Part shown: piece by piece, positions 37,535 through 48,626 of the stretch
Numbering within the stretch: the first letter of the stretch is position 1
Layout of the letters: each line of letters begins with the position of its first letter
Source of the DNA: Chrysochromulina tobinii
Lineage: Eukaryota; Haptophyta; Prymnesiales; Chrysochromulinaceae
Assembly: GCA_001275005.1 (NCBI GenBank)
Contig: JWZX01002894.1
Coordinates: 1-49,344 of the forward strand
Reading direction: 5' to 3'
Length of the DNA stretch: 49,344 bases
Notes under the pieces: model-generated
What the model saw: the letters and a program-made list of their open reading frames with translations, nothing else
Told to the model about the DNA's origin: nothing
The model's database searches: none
Translations under genes and position numbers: made by a program

Positions 37535-40500
37535 TCACGAGCGTTTTGGACGGGCTGACGGCCGGACGTGACGAGCGGGGGTGTTCGCCACCTTCCCGTA
37601 GCCACTCTGATGTTCTCGCAGGAGCCGACGCTCTCTCGCGTCGTCTGCAAGGCGCTGCAAATGACGAAGCTGGGCGGCTGTGAGTTCCACCGCCCAGGCG
37701 CTGAGGCGGTGGGCGGCGGAGCGGAGCGGCTGGCGGCGGCGGATCGCGCGCACAAAGCCCTCGAAGGCATGACAGCCCCTGGCGACTGCGGCGTGGGCTC
37801 TCATCCCGAGAGACCCGCCGAGCGTCGCAACAGCACCGCCGCCATGGATGTGACCGAAGCCCGCAACAGAAGTGCCGTGGCTGCGCGGCTTCGTCAAGCG
37901 CTCGCGCATGCTGCCGCCGCCGTGGCTCTGGCCGAAGCCCAGCCCGCCGGCGGCGCTGCCGGCGCCAGCGCCGTGCACGCCGCGCACGGGTGCCGCAGCG
38001 ACCGGCGCCGGGTGCGCGTGCCCAGGATGGCGCGCCACGAGCTGGACGAGGGCAGGTAGCAAGAGGGCAGGTAACAAGAGGGCGAGGGTGAGGGCGACGA
38101 GGGCGAAGCCAAGGGCTGGCCGGTGAGCGAGCCACTGGCGGATCGGCCCGAGACGGCGCGTCGCCTCGAAGGACACGTGGCGCGCGAGGCGCGCCGTCCC
38201 GGGCGAGAAGCGGCTCGTGCGCCGCGCGCGCTGCGCCTCGGCCTCGACCTTAGCGGCCTTGGCGGCCCTCTCAACCTTGTAGCGCTCCCGCTCGGCCGCA
38301 CGCTCGCATATGCGCTGCGTCACGGTGGCGCGGTGGCGTGTGCGCAGCGTGACGAGCGCCGTCTCGGGCAGAGCGCGAAGCTCGGCGTAGAGAACGCGCA
38401 CGAAGACGTCGGCGTCGAGCGTGTGTCGGTGCGGCTGCTTGAGGGTCGTGTAGAGCCCTTCGAACGAACCCGCGGCGCCGAGCAGTCGTGGCGCGAGCAG
38501 GCGCACGGTCGCGAGAGCCGCGGCGATGAGAGCGCGGGAGCCAACGGCGAATAGCAAATCCCACACGCGGAGCGCCGTCTCGGTAGGTAGCGCTTGGACG
38601 AAGCTGAGGAGGAGCCACTGCGTCGACACGAGCGACAGATCGAGCTCGGCGCGACGAAGCTCGCGCATCACCGCGCTCAGTGGCTCGCGCACGCCCACGA
38701 GCTCATCGAGTACTAGCGTGTCCACCTGCACGTGGGAGGGGAGGGGGGGGGTGGGTTTGGGGAGTCGGGCTGATGATGAGAGGGATTAGAGGGGAGGACG
38801 GAGAACGGCAGGGGGGAGGGTGGGTGGGGTCGGGGGTCGGAGGGGGGGTCAACGGCCGGCGGCGGCGGCAGCGTGACTTGGACGCCCATCATCGGGAAGA
38901 TGAGAGATGCAATCAGCGGCAGTCAATGGCAATCACCTGGACGCCCATCATCTCATCCGTATAATACTCGGGAAGGAGCCGCTCGGTGATCGCACAGAGG
39001 AGCCAGAAGGCCCCTTCCTCTCGAGACGCCCGACCGCCGCGCACCGCCACTCCTTCGGGCGGCATCACGAGCAGAAGCACCGCGGCTAAGAAATTCATGG
39101 ACTGTGTGTAGCCGATGACCGGGTTGCGCCGAGCATGCGCGACGAGGACACGCCGCAGAGCCGCGCGCCCGGCGGCCGCTGCGAAGGTCGGGTGCTCGGG
39201 AAAGGTCCTCGGCAGATCGAGATCAATCTGGTGGAGCACCTTCTCCTCGGCCGTCATGGCGGCCACCTTCCCCACTTGCGCCGCCTCCGCCGTGGCCGCT
39301 CTTGCCGCCTCGCCCGTCACCGCCTCCGCCGCCCCGGCCGCCCCGGCCATAGAGGGTCCGCTCGCGAGCGACTCATAATATCCAAGCCCCGCGCTGAGCA
39401 TAGCCTCCTCAGCCCCCGTCAGGTGGAGCCACAGGCGTGGTCGTAGCTCCGATGGGATGCCGTACGCCGCGGCGCGTGCCGTGTCGGCGCTGCTCAGCGA
39501 CAGGCGCGACACCTCGCCTCCGCCTAGCCCCATCCAGAGCTTGCGCTGGCGCTCGCGCACGAGCGTGTAGTAGCGCTTGAAGAGCTTGAACTCCGAATGC
39601 GCTCTCTCGGAGACGGGCACCGGGAAGCCGAGGCTGTCGTACACTACATCCGCGGGGCGCTTGCGGTGCGCGCTGTTGTACGCGCCGCCGCCAGAGCCGT
39701 CGGGTGCCGCCGCACCGCCGCCTCCGTCGGTGCCAGGAGAGCCGCCGTCGCCATCGCCGCTGCTGCCGCTGCTGCCGCTGCTGCCGCTGCTGCCGCTGCT
39801 GCCGCCGCTGCCGCCGCTGGCGCCGCTGGCGCCGCTGGCGGTGCTGCTGCCGTCGCCGCCGCCGTCGCCGCCGTTGCCGCCGTTGCCACCACAGCTGGTG
39901 AGGGCGAGCTGGCGCGGCGCCGGATTCGCCGCCTCTCCGTCCTCTGCGGCCAAGGAGCCTCTCTGCACGTGTGCCGAGTAAGTCAGTTGGAGCTCCGCAC
40001 TGCCGAGACGCTCGCCGTCGGAGCGCGGAGGGCCGGTGCCCTCCACGCGCAACCACGTCGGCACAGCGTGCTCGCTCACCTCGACGAGCTCGCAGTGCGC
40101 CACGCCGCACGCGAGCGACGACGTGCGCTTCACGCCCTCCGCGATGTGCTCGATGCCCAGCCGCAGCTCGACCACGAGTGTCACAGGCCACATGTGCAGG
40201 GGCAGCCAAAGATCCTCGGCGCTCTTCCACAGCACGCTGCCGATCACGTCGCGCTTCTCGCGCGGAGTCGTCTGCTGCACCTCGGGCGATCCAGCGATCC
40301 AGCACGCGCAGCAGACAGAGGGCGCGTCGCCATACGTGTCGTCACCCACGGGCAATAGGTTGGCGCAGCGCGTGATCCGCACGCGCAGGTATCCGTATAC
40401 TGGTGGCAGGCACCGTGCGAAGCCGCCGCCTTCGCCGCCACCGCCAAGGCATTTCGCGAGCGCTTGCTCCATCAAGTTTGGGACGCTTTCCAGGCTCGCC

Positions 40501-40571
40501 AAGAGCTCCAAGAGCGGCACGGAATGGTACCTCACACGCGGGCAGTCCGCCTCCCTCGCGGAGTCGAGCAC
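37535..40571 (-). CDS. C2-TBC Rab-GAP-like protein with C-terminal membrane span
   Basis: Exons (minus) 40571-38937 and 38725-37535, joined in phase 0 as MMGVQ|VDTLVLDEL, about 941 residues; 5'-partial because no ATG opens the frame. Order: a C2-like domain (GYLRVRITRCANLLP, later TLVVELRLG), a Ser/Gly linker coded by a 9-base GCTGCCGCT-type repeat, then a TBC domain with both catalytic fingers, IDLDLPRTFPEH (the Arg finger, IxxDxxR) and IGYTQSMNFLAA (the Gln finger, YxQ). The second exon has LSLVSTQWLLLSFVQALP and ALRVWDLLF. A basic helix and a membrane span (ALGFALVALTLALLLPALLL) follow, then a Gly/His-rich tail. It should be an active GAP for a Rab on a membrane. Stop is TGA. Confidence 0.88.
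38726..38936 (-). other. TBC-gene intron, G-rich on the plus strand, with exon-end copy
   Basis: 211-base GT-AG intron. It contains an 18-base near-copy (17 of 18) of the upstream exon end 59 bases away, and a C-rich sense tract (plus-strand G runs at about 38741-38850) that could form a G-quadruplex. Confidence 0.85.
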
Positions 40572-40888
40572 AAGTTTGGCGCCTGCGACGACGCGTTACC
40601 TCTTATGGTGTGCTCGCTCCCTGAGGCGACATGTGCTACGTGGATTCATCTCCATTTCATCGCGAGGCTTCGACACACATGCATGCGTCGGACATACTAC
40701 ACTGATACAACGGGGCACCCAAGAGCCCGCTCCAAGCTATGGCATAGGCCCTATGGCCGACCAGCACCTGCCCAGCCCCAAGGCCGCTCGTCACCAATTT
40801 CCACGTCTTCCCCACGTATCAAGCATCGTCCCTCGGCGGCATCTTGCCACCCTGTTGCAGAGAGGCAGACTGCACGCGTGATCCACTT
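40572..40888. other. Intergenic or upstream-exon region of the TBC gene
   Basis: The missing 5' exon of the TBC gene should lie here or overlap the next gene's 3' flank. On the minus strand GTCGTCGCAG near 40584-40593 is acceptor-like. No complete exon model is supported. Confidence 0.35.
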
Positions 40889-43800
40889 TCAGGCCATGTA
40901 CTTGCGATGGGCGCCGAGGAAGGCGTCGCGGAAGGTGGCGGTGAGCCCGGTCGCCTCGAGCAGCGGCAGCCCGTAGGAGGCGAGGCGTACATTGTGCAGC
41001 GCGTCGAAGGACGTCGCCACGCTGTTCACGATCGGCATCGTGCCGTGCGAGAGCACGGGCGAGTGCAGGCCCGGCTTGGTCGCTCTGCCAATCTTCGCAA
41101 CCTGCGTGGCGCGCACGGAAGCGCTCACGGCAGCGCTCAATGAGACTGCCTCATAGACGGTCTCGCCGACGGCGACGTCCTTGGCCTGCTTGAGGTCGGC
41201 GCAGCACGCGGCGCCCACAGGCACGTGGTGCGTGGGCGTGAGCGCCAGGTTCCGGCCAGACGCCGTCGTGAGCACCACGAAGGTCGTGCCCTGCGTGTCC
41301 GCATCGGCGAGCGAAAGGGTCGAGACGGTGTCGGTGGTGAGGGTGCCGTCGGCGCGGGAGGCGACGATGGCGTCGCCCGCACGGAGCGCGTCGAGGCGGC
41401 GCGGCGTGCCGTCGGCCATCGTGACGAGCGCCTCGCTCGGGAAGCAAGGGTCGCCGCTGGCGTCGGCGTCGACGACCGGCGTCTGCGATACTGCTACCGT
41501 GGGTGTACTCGTCACGGCGAGGCTGCCGCCGCCCGTGCTCTCGATGGCCAAGGGCGTCGTGAGCTGGGCGACGATCGCCGACTGCAGCGCTGCCGGGCTC
41601 GTGAAGCTATTGGCCGTGCTCTGAATAGTCGCCGCCGTCGACTGGTCCGTCGGGAAGACGAACTGGATGTTGACGCTCGCCGCGGTGATGGTCACAGTGG
41701 AGCCGGGGGGGGCGCCGGTGGTGAAGCCGAAGGCGCGCGCGGCCGCCTGCAGCAGCGCGTTGCGCTCCGTAGTGTCGAAGTCCTCTGGGTTGCCTGCAGC
41801 CGTGAAGGAGACGACGACCTTGAGGTCTCCCGGGGGCGGAGGCCACGAAGAGGGTGGTGGCGGCGGGGCCGTTGTCGGAGAGGGTGGCGGCGGCGATGGT
41901 GATGGTGGTGGCGGCGAGGGCGAGGGCGACGCCGTCGCCGGCGACGGCGTCACGCACGTCGCCGTCTCGACGAGGACGCCCTTGACGCATCGAGTCTTGC
42001 CGCTCGCGGCGAACCCGGCGCTGCACGTCGGCGTGCACTGATAGCCCGAGTACATCGTCGCCCCCACGACGCATGAGCCGCTTGTCTCATAGGCACCATT
42101 GGCGATGGCGGGCAGAGTGCACGTCGAGCTGGCAGCGAACGTCGTCGACGCGTCGCTCACCCCTGCGGGTACGCCGTTGAGCATGTAGTAGTCCGTCATG
42201 CCGCAGCAGCGATAGTTCATCTGGGTTTGGGTCGCGCCGTACCGCGAAGTCGCGCCGAGGAGTGCGGCGGAGCCCTCCGACGCTGTCAGATTGGCTCGGT
42301 AGCAGAAGAGCGGCCCGGTGGAGCTGGCCGTGTATCTCACGCCGCTCGTGCACCGGTCCGAGGCGCCGCAGACCGCGTCGAAGACTTGGGTGTGGTAGTG
42401 GTAATTGGTGTGCAGATTCAAGCCGTGCTCGTCGACGTCGGTCGTGACGTCGTGCTTGTGGCCGCCACACTGGTCGAGCAATGGGGCGGCAAACCCGGGG
42501 GCGCTATTCGAGAGATACCGACCGTAGATCAGGTGACCGTCGTTGGCAAAGCCGATCACGGGCGGATGGGCGTTGACGCCGCCGCTATAGTTGCTCGTGC
42601 CATACAGGCACGTGTGCGTGTCGGCAAACATGTCGCCGTGCGCGTGGGGCTGGCCGCCACCCTGGCCGACGTGCTGGTTGCACGAGTCCACCTCGCAGAC
42701 CCCTTCACTCCACTCGCCCTGGTCGTTCTGCGTCACCCAGTTGGCGATCCCGTTGACCATCGTGCCTACGCCGGCGCCATTGGGCAGCCCGTACGCCGTC
42801 GCCCCGATGGACTTGCTCGAATCGCGGTTAGTGATGGGGCCCGTATTGCCGCCGATGGTCGTGCTGCCGTCAAAGAGGTGGATGTTATTGGTGCTCACAC
42901 CCGTTGGCAAGTCGACGATATCGAGTGGGAAGAAGGTCGTCCTGGCAATGCCCACCGTCATCGTCAGCTCACCGGTGCAGTATCCGACGCCACCGACGGT
43001 GGTACCTGGCGGGTTCGGCACATCGTTGAGATTGGGCGTCCAGTGGCCGGACTCGCCCGTCGCTCCGATGACGAGCCACTTGTCGTTGCAATACGCGTAC
43101 TTGACGCCGCGGCCTTTGAGCACGTTCGCCAGAAATGAACCGCTGCAAATGCCAGTGGTTCGCTGCGTGCAGGTTGCGCGGCACGAGCCTTGGGGGGCGT
43201 GCGCCGACGGCAAGGCGTTGGGCTGGTGCGCGGAAGTCGACTGTAGATCATAGTAGTTGACACAAGTCGACGCGCTGCTGCCGGATCGCCAGGAGCCCGT
43301 CACGCCATTCACTGTCGGGGGGCCACCGCCATTGGTACCGCCACACGTTTTGTAGTTGGCATTGCACGTCAGCGGACCACAGAAACCCCACCCACCACTA
43401 GCAACGGGTACTTTGCATTCGGTCGCGTTGAGCGAGTTGGAGTTGACCTCCTGACCCGCGGTCGTGGAGGCAGTCCCCCCGAGAACTGGTGGCGGTGGCG
43501 ACGGGGAAGGTGGCGGTGGCGATGGTGATGGTGGTGGCGGCGACGGCGGCGGGACCGTTGTCGGAGAGGGTGGTGGCGGCGGGTCCGTTGTTGGAGAGGG
43601 TGGCGGCGGCGATGGTGACGGTGGTGGCGGCGACGGCGTTGGCGGCGACGACGATGCAGCGGCGCTCGTGCTGTAGACGCAATCGTCAACCGCGCAGTGG
43701 CCAAGGGTGGAGCATGCTTGCGTTGGCGTCGGGCTGGTTGAGACTGAGGCGATGTTGGCGGAGCTGCAGCACAGGGTGGACCTCTGGGCTGCCGCGGACG

Positions 43801-44825
43801 ACGCCGAGCTGACAGCGGCTGAATTGATGGGGAGTGCGCTCGCCGTGGTCGCGATGAAGGTGGCCGTGGTGCCAGCAGTGGCCGCAGCGGAGCAAGTAGG
43901 TAGGTTGACGCTTCCCATGGAGCATGTCACACCAGAGGGGCAGCAGCCGCGCAGGCAGGTCGGGGATTGCGGATAATAGTTGGCGCCGCCGCCCACCGGT
44001 GCGGGCGCTGGCATCTCGTTGCATTGGCCCGAGTTGAAGGTGCCCGGCATGTAGTAGCGGTAGGCGAACCCGTCGCCCGTGTCTGCCAGATAGCCACCGC
44101 ATGCATCCAAGCAGACGCTCGTGCCCACCGTGCCTCCCGTCACCGTGCACGTCTGCATCACCACGCCATTCGGACCAAGCGGGCCGTAGAGGGGGAAGCC
44201 ATCGGCCATCCAACCGATCTGGGGGGAGTGCTGGCCCGCGGTCATACCGAGTTGCTTCAGGAGGCAGCTAGGGGCCACGTGATAATGGTAGCTCGGCGAC
44301 GTGGTGGAGGACGAATGACCGCCGCACTGGTCAAACGTGTTGCCCTCGAGGTAGGCCGCCGACGTGGTCCAGCCGGTGAGTGGGTACGAGGGCCCGGCAA
44401 AGGGCGAGTAGATCATGCCACCATCGTACGCGACGCCAACGATGGCGCCGAGTGCGGTAAGGCTCGTCTGCTGGGCCGCGTTGTAGCGGGGGTTGACAGG
44501 GATCGTGTACGTGCGCGAGCTCCCGATGGCATAGTTTGGGTTGAGACTCGCCGTCGGGTGATTCGGGCAGTGGCTGCGAGGAGAAAGCGCGGGCCGGCAC
44601 GCAAATTGGTGAGCGAGGTGACGTGTGCAGCGTGGGTGGCAGAGGGCAGGCAGTGCAGGGGGCAGGCAGAGCGCTAGCTGTCTGTACTCACTTGGTTGTG
44701 ATCGTGCGTGTGGTGGCCGAGGCTGTCTCCGACCAAGTATAGCTGGAGCCTTCTGTCGAGCATGTTGTTGTTGTCTGCCCAAGGACCGCGTCGAGCAGCA
44801 GGCATAGCAGCACGGCGCGTAACAT
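40889..44825 (-). CDS. Secreted multidomain protein: two YHYH domains plus C-terminal Hint domain
   Basis: Exons (minus) 44825-44692 and 44573-40889, 1272 residues. Exon 1 encodes a signal peptide (MLRAVLLCLLLDAVLGQ); the donor GTGAGT and acceptor CCTCGCAG join TITT to NHCPNHP. Two YHYH domains follow (SPSYHYHVAPSC near residue 140; TNYHYHTQVFDA in the second copy), joined by an extensin-like Pro/Ser linker. Next are a sushi-like Cys segment, a second Pro-rich linker and a SEA-like stretch. A Hint (Hedgehog/intein) domain completes the protein: it begins at Cys 1088 (DPCFPSEALVTMADG, codon at 41444-41446) and includes GDAIVASRADG and the TxxH block LTPTHHVPV. Hint domains cut or splice themselves at that Cys; the C-terminus lacks the Asn needed for splicing, so Hedgehog-like N-terminal processing is expected. 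Stop is TGA. Confidence 0.88.
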
Positions 44826-44923
44826 TTCTGGTGTCGGGAAGGGTCCTGATGTCGGGAACGCCTCTTTTCCCGGCATCTTTTCCCGGCGAACTTCCGGAGT
44901 ATTTATGGAGCCAACTTTGTTCC

Positions 44924-44963
44924 CAGTTCAGTTCAGTTCAGTTCAATTCAGTTCAGTTCAGTT
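44924..44963. repeat. (CAGTT)8 pentanucleotide repeat
   Basis: Eight units, with one variant CAATT at 44944-44948. It lies about 100 bases upstream of the YHYH/Hint gene's ATG and about 290 bases before the Orai-like gene's ATG, in the divergent promoter. Confidence 0.95.
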
Positions 44964-45249
44964 CCCCGCACCTTTCTTCAAGTAAAGCCCCACCTGATCA
45001 TCTTTCACAATCTCGCCCACCAAGCATCTACGACACGTTTTTCACACAGTTTTGTACTGCTGCACTCTTCTCTCCGCGGTGTACCGGTACCGTGTACGTG
45101 TTGGTGTGTTGTGAATGAACAAGTCCTGTCTACGTGTTGACTGTATTCATAATACGATGGACGTGTTGTGTGTATTCACATGAAAGGACAGAGGCGCCGG
45201 GCAAGAGGCGCCACGCCAGAGCGCTCCGTGTGTGTTGCCCCGCTTGGCA

Positions 45250-46563
45250 ATGCTCCAAGCGAAAAAGGAGGCTCTCGAGAACTCGATTCGCCAGCGGCTT
45301 GTGGCCGTCCGTGAGCGCGAGCTCAACTATTACTTTGACAACTGTCGCATCATGGGGACTACCTCTGCAGTCCTATCGGGGCTCGCGATGTCGGGCATCC
45401 AATACCATTACCTACTGGTTCGCAGCACCGACTGGGACGACACCTACGAGTTGGCGCAGCACTCCATTGAGGAGATGGTCTTCCTTGCGATTCTCACGAT
45501 CACGTTGGGGTTAAACTTGCAACTTCTCTTCATCTGCATGCTCGTGTCGCTCCTCGGGCCACAGCTGGCACTGCGTGGACCAGATGGCTCGCTGCACGAC
45601 GCGGTCGAGGGCATGCACAGTTGGAATACGGTCATCATGGCCTTCTTCATGCTATCGGTCTTCCTGCTGGAGCTCTGCGTCTTCTCGTTCTCTTACGGGC
45701 ACAAGCAGCTCAACGATTTCGGCCGCGTCATCTTGGTGTGCACGGACTCGCTCCTGATTTTCGCGACTGTGCGCTACGCACGCAAGATCATGCGGCGGCT
45801 CGCTCTGCCCAAGGAGCAGCGCGTGAGCGGCGCTTTCTTCGCGCATCAGAAGGGCGATCCCATCTCGTCTTTCCAAGGCCTCGAGCACGAAGGCTTTCGG
45901 GACGATCCGGTGCATGCAAACGGCCTCTCGTCGGCGCGGATTCCGACGCGCGCGGCACCGAGTGCGACACGCATAGCCGGCGACGAGGCGCTGCCCCTCA
46001 CAGCCGAGTCGCTCGACCACTCGGTCAACGAGTTCTTGTCTGGGCATGCGCTCGCGAGCATACCTGTCCACCGTCCCTTGGAGGCACCCGCTCCAGAGCC
46101 ACCCGGGCCCAGCGCCGCGTCTTGCGTGGCCGCAGCGGGTTGGGGCGTCTTCCCGTCCGTTAAAGAGCCTCGCGGTCACGAGAGCGAGGAGGAGGATGAG
46201 GAGATGCCTCTCAATGGGCGGCCACGCAACCTGCCCGCGGTGCGCATCAGCAAGAAGCCGCGCCGCGCACAGCGCTCGCAGATGCTCAACCCATCATGGC
46301 TCAACCTGGGCGCGCCGCCGACGGAAGAGCACGAGGCACCCGCCGTCTCCTGGCGCGAGGAGCTGCGACTGCTACGCCATGCCCTCTTCGTGCCGCCGCA
46401 CATCGAGAAGAGCCTGCAAGCTCGCGACGGCTTTGGACGGCAGGAACTTGAGCGCGTCAAAGAGCAGGAGGAAGCAGTCGAGCAATTGATGCGGGAGAAG
46501 GCGGGGCATTGCCCTGCGGGGCCTGTGCAGATCTCGGCTGCGCGCACAAAGAACGCGATATGA
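45250..46563 (+). CDS. Multi-pass membrane protein, Orai-like
   Basis: 437 residues from the ATG at 45250, no intron. Four hydrophobic segments: around residues 35-57 (MGTTSAVLSGLAMSGIQYHY), about 76-110 (ILTITLGLNLQLLFICMLVS), about 128-150 (VIMAFFMLSVFLLELCVFSF) and about 162-180. The first resembles the pore helix of Orai calcium channels (TSALLSGFAM.A..E.Q), and GPQLALRGPDGS after the second fits a block I associate with protist Orai-like proteins. The Orai selectivity Glu appears replaced by a polar or aromatic residue, so channel function is uncertain. A long acidic/basic cytosolic C-terminus ends in a coiled coil (ELERVKEQEEAVEQLMREK). Stop is TGA. Confidence 0.55.
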   Translation: MLQAKKEALENSIRQRLVAVRERELNYYFDNCRIMGTTSAVLSGLAMSGIQYHYLLVRSTDWDDTYELAQHSIEEMVFLAILTITLGLNLQLLFICMLVSLLGPQLALRGPDGSLHDAVEGMHSWNTVIMAFFMLSVFLLELCVFSFSYGHKQLNDFGRVILVCTDSLLIFATVRYARKIMRRLALPKEQRVSGAFFAHQKGDPISSFQGLEHEGFRDDPVHANGLSSARIPTRAAPSATRIAGDEALPLTAESLDHSVNEFLSGHALASIPVHRPLEAPAPEPPGPSAASCVAAAGWGVFPSVKEPRGHESEEEDEEMPLNGRPRNLPAVRISKKPRRAQRSQMLNPSWLNLGAPPTEEHEAPAVSWREELRLLRHALFVPPHIEKSLQARDGFGRQELERVKEQEEAVEQLMREKAGHCPAGPVQISAARTKNAI

Positions 46564-46775
46564 AAACACTAAGACGGTGGGACGAAATAATTGTGTGATT
46601 ATATATCATGTAGACGAACGAACGGACCGTCGGGGACGGGGTCGTCCCGCATCGTTTCCGGGGACTTGAACATGTTCACACTTGAGTTGTAGGATTTCTC
46701 GTGATTTTGCCGCGGAGTGGGCTTGTGCCGGAACTACACATGTGAGCCCCCAGCAGTCCACAGTTTCGCACCGTC

Positions 46776-47757
46776 ATGGACAACATGGAGATGGACAACG
46801 TCGGCGCCCATGGCGGTGGCACGTCGTCGTTGAAACACGGCGAGGAGGACCACGGCGAGGAGGAATTCGGGCTGCCAGGCGGAGCAATGGACGGCACCTC
46901 ACGCAACAGCAGGTGCGTGCAATCCAGTCTTCGAGAGGAGTACACGGCAGCGTCGTACGCAGCCTATCGCATGCGTTTGTCAGGGCTGGCTGCCGACAGC
47001 CTCTGACTGGTCTGCACGCGTGCACGTTCGCAGGCTCGCGCGCAAGGCTGAGTCTGCCAGGCAGGCGCGGCTACGGCACAAGCAGTTTGTGACTGATCTG
47101 CAGGAGCAGGCAGCTGCATTGCAGTCGCGGATACGAGAGCTTGAGGCGCACTGCACGAGCGGTCCAGCTGCAGCACCAGTTGCGCTTCGCGAGCTCAAGA
47201 GGGCGCTTAAACCCGAGCAGCTCGAGCAGCTCACACAGTGGCTCGTCGAGGCGCAGGGCGACGACCACGTCTTCGCACGCTACGAGCGCGGTGCGGCACT
47301 GCCGCCGCCGCCGTCGGCCGCTGTCATGTCGGCGTCGGCCGCCGTGAACAGCGCCGCCGCGGAGGCGGCACTGCCACAACCGACTTCAGCAGCCTCGGCG
47401 CCCATTTCCATTGGCGGCAGCGCGGCGCACTGGCGTGGTGGAGGCGCCCATGTGGGCGCATCGCCGATGGAGTCGGAGGAGGACTCGGGCATGTTCCCTC
47501 TCTCGCGCTCGTGGGACGACATCGAGGGCGCGCGCTCCATCCTCAACCTGAACTCGCCCAATGGCTTCCACCCGATCGCGGGCGCGCCGCCGCCCATATC
47601 GTTTTCGCTGCCCACAGCCTCGTCAATGCCGTCGTTCCCACCGCACCACGGCTCGATGCTGAGCGCCTCTTTCGGCGCCAAAAGGCCATTCGAGGGCGTG
47701 CCGCCGCATCCGGTGAGCGCGTTGGCAGCCGCGAACGCCACCGCGGGCTCGAGCTAG
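46776..47757 (+). CDS. bZIP transcription factor
   Basis: Exons 46776-46912 and 47034-47757, 286 residues. Splicing completes the basic region RNSRLARKAESARQARLRHK, which follows the bZIP rule (N-x7-R/K type contacts, ARKAESAR). It is followed by a short leucine-zipper-like helix (FVTDLQEQAAALQSRIRELE). The N-terminus is Gly/Glu/His-rich and the C-terminal half is Pro/Ala/Ser-rich with conserved-looking FPLSRSWDDIEGARS. The 121-base intron interrupts the DNA-binding segment, as is common in bZIP genes. It should act in the nucleus as a dimer; targets unknown. Stop is TAG. Confidence 0.85.
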
Positions 47758-48191
47758 CGCTTCCTTCCCGCTGCGTGACGCTGGCCGCCGCTGCCACCCT
47801 TGCTTCACCACCATGCGTGCACACGGTGCGCGTCGAACGCAGAGGCATCATAAGCGCTGCTCGCGCTGTGCTGCTGTGTGCTGCATGTCGTCCAGCGTCC
47901 TGTGGTTGCTGCCGCGGGTGGCCCGAGCTGCAGGAGCCCCCCTTTGTGCCGTGCCACAAGTTCTGTGTACAATCGCATGCATGATGCCCCCGACCCGAGA
48001 GCGAGTGGCAGCGCGTCCCGTCTTTACCGATTACCCCGTATTACGCCACCCTTGCCATGTGCCACTGGCCAGTCGCGCGCATGTGTATATAGTTTGGGCC
48101 CGTCTGGCTCCGAAAAGGCAAAAACGCGGGCGGGGGCGCGCTTGGGTCTTAGTTTGCAAGTTTGGTCGATTAATAATGTATCGTGCACAGC

Positions 48192-48276
48192 AAGAAATCT
48201 ACCCGGGTAACTACCTGGGTTTCTTAGTGGGACAAGGTAGAAACCACTTTCTACCCACCTTTCTACCAGGTAGAAA
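48192..48276. repeat. Cluster of inverted repeats
   Basis: GGTAGAAA (48236-48243) pairs with TTTCTACC (48248-48255) around a 4-base loop. TTTCTACC (48260-48267) pairs with GGTAGAAA (48269-48276) around one base. Just before is AAGAAATCTACCC with GGGTTTCTT, flanking a TACCCGGGTA palindrome. Confidence 0.85.
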
Positions 48277-48428
48277 CTCCCGGACCAGGGGTAGAAAGGT
48301 ACAGGGGCGGCTAGGCAGTTACAGACAGCTTTACCATAATAGGCAAGAGTACGAGATCCGACGAGATTACTGAGATCCGACGAGACTACACGATACACTA
48401 AAACAGCGCGAATTCACCACGCTACAGA

Positions 48429-48475
48429 CTCTGCGCGCGATCGCATCCGCAGCGTGCTCTGCGCGCGATCGCATC
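48429..48475. repeat. 19-base direct repeat, two copies
   Basis: CTCTGCGCGCGATCGCATC occurs at 48429-48447 and 48457-48475, 28 bases apart. Confidence 0.95.
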
Positions 48476-48626
48476 GCACTGCACCATGCGAAACGAATTG
48501 TATGCGGCTTTGATAGACTCGCAGCTGATGAGCATGGAAGCAGCGCGGCGGGCGTGGCCGGCGCGGCGTTCGAGGCCGGCGGGCGTGCGTTGTCGGCGCG
48601 GCGTGCGTTGTCGGCGCGGCGGGCGT

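Noticed and set aside
47813-48373. 186-residue plus-strand ORF after the bZIP gene
   Set aside because: It runs through the inverted-repeat cluster and shows no family resemblance or domain-like composition.
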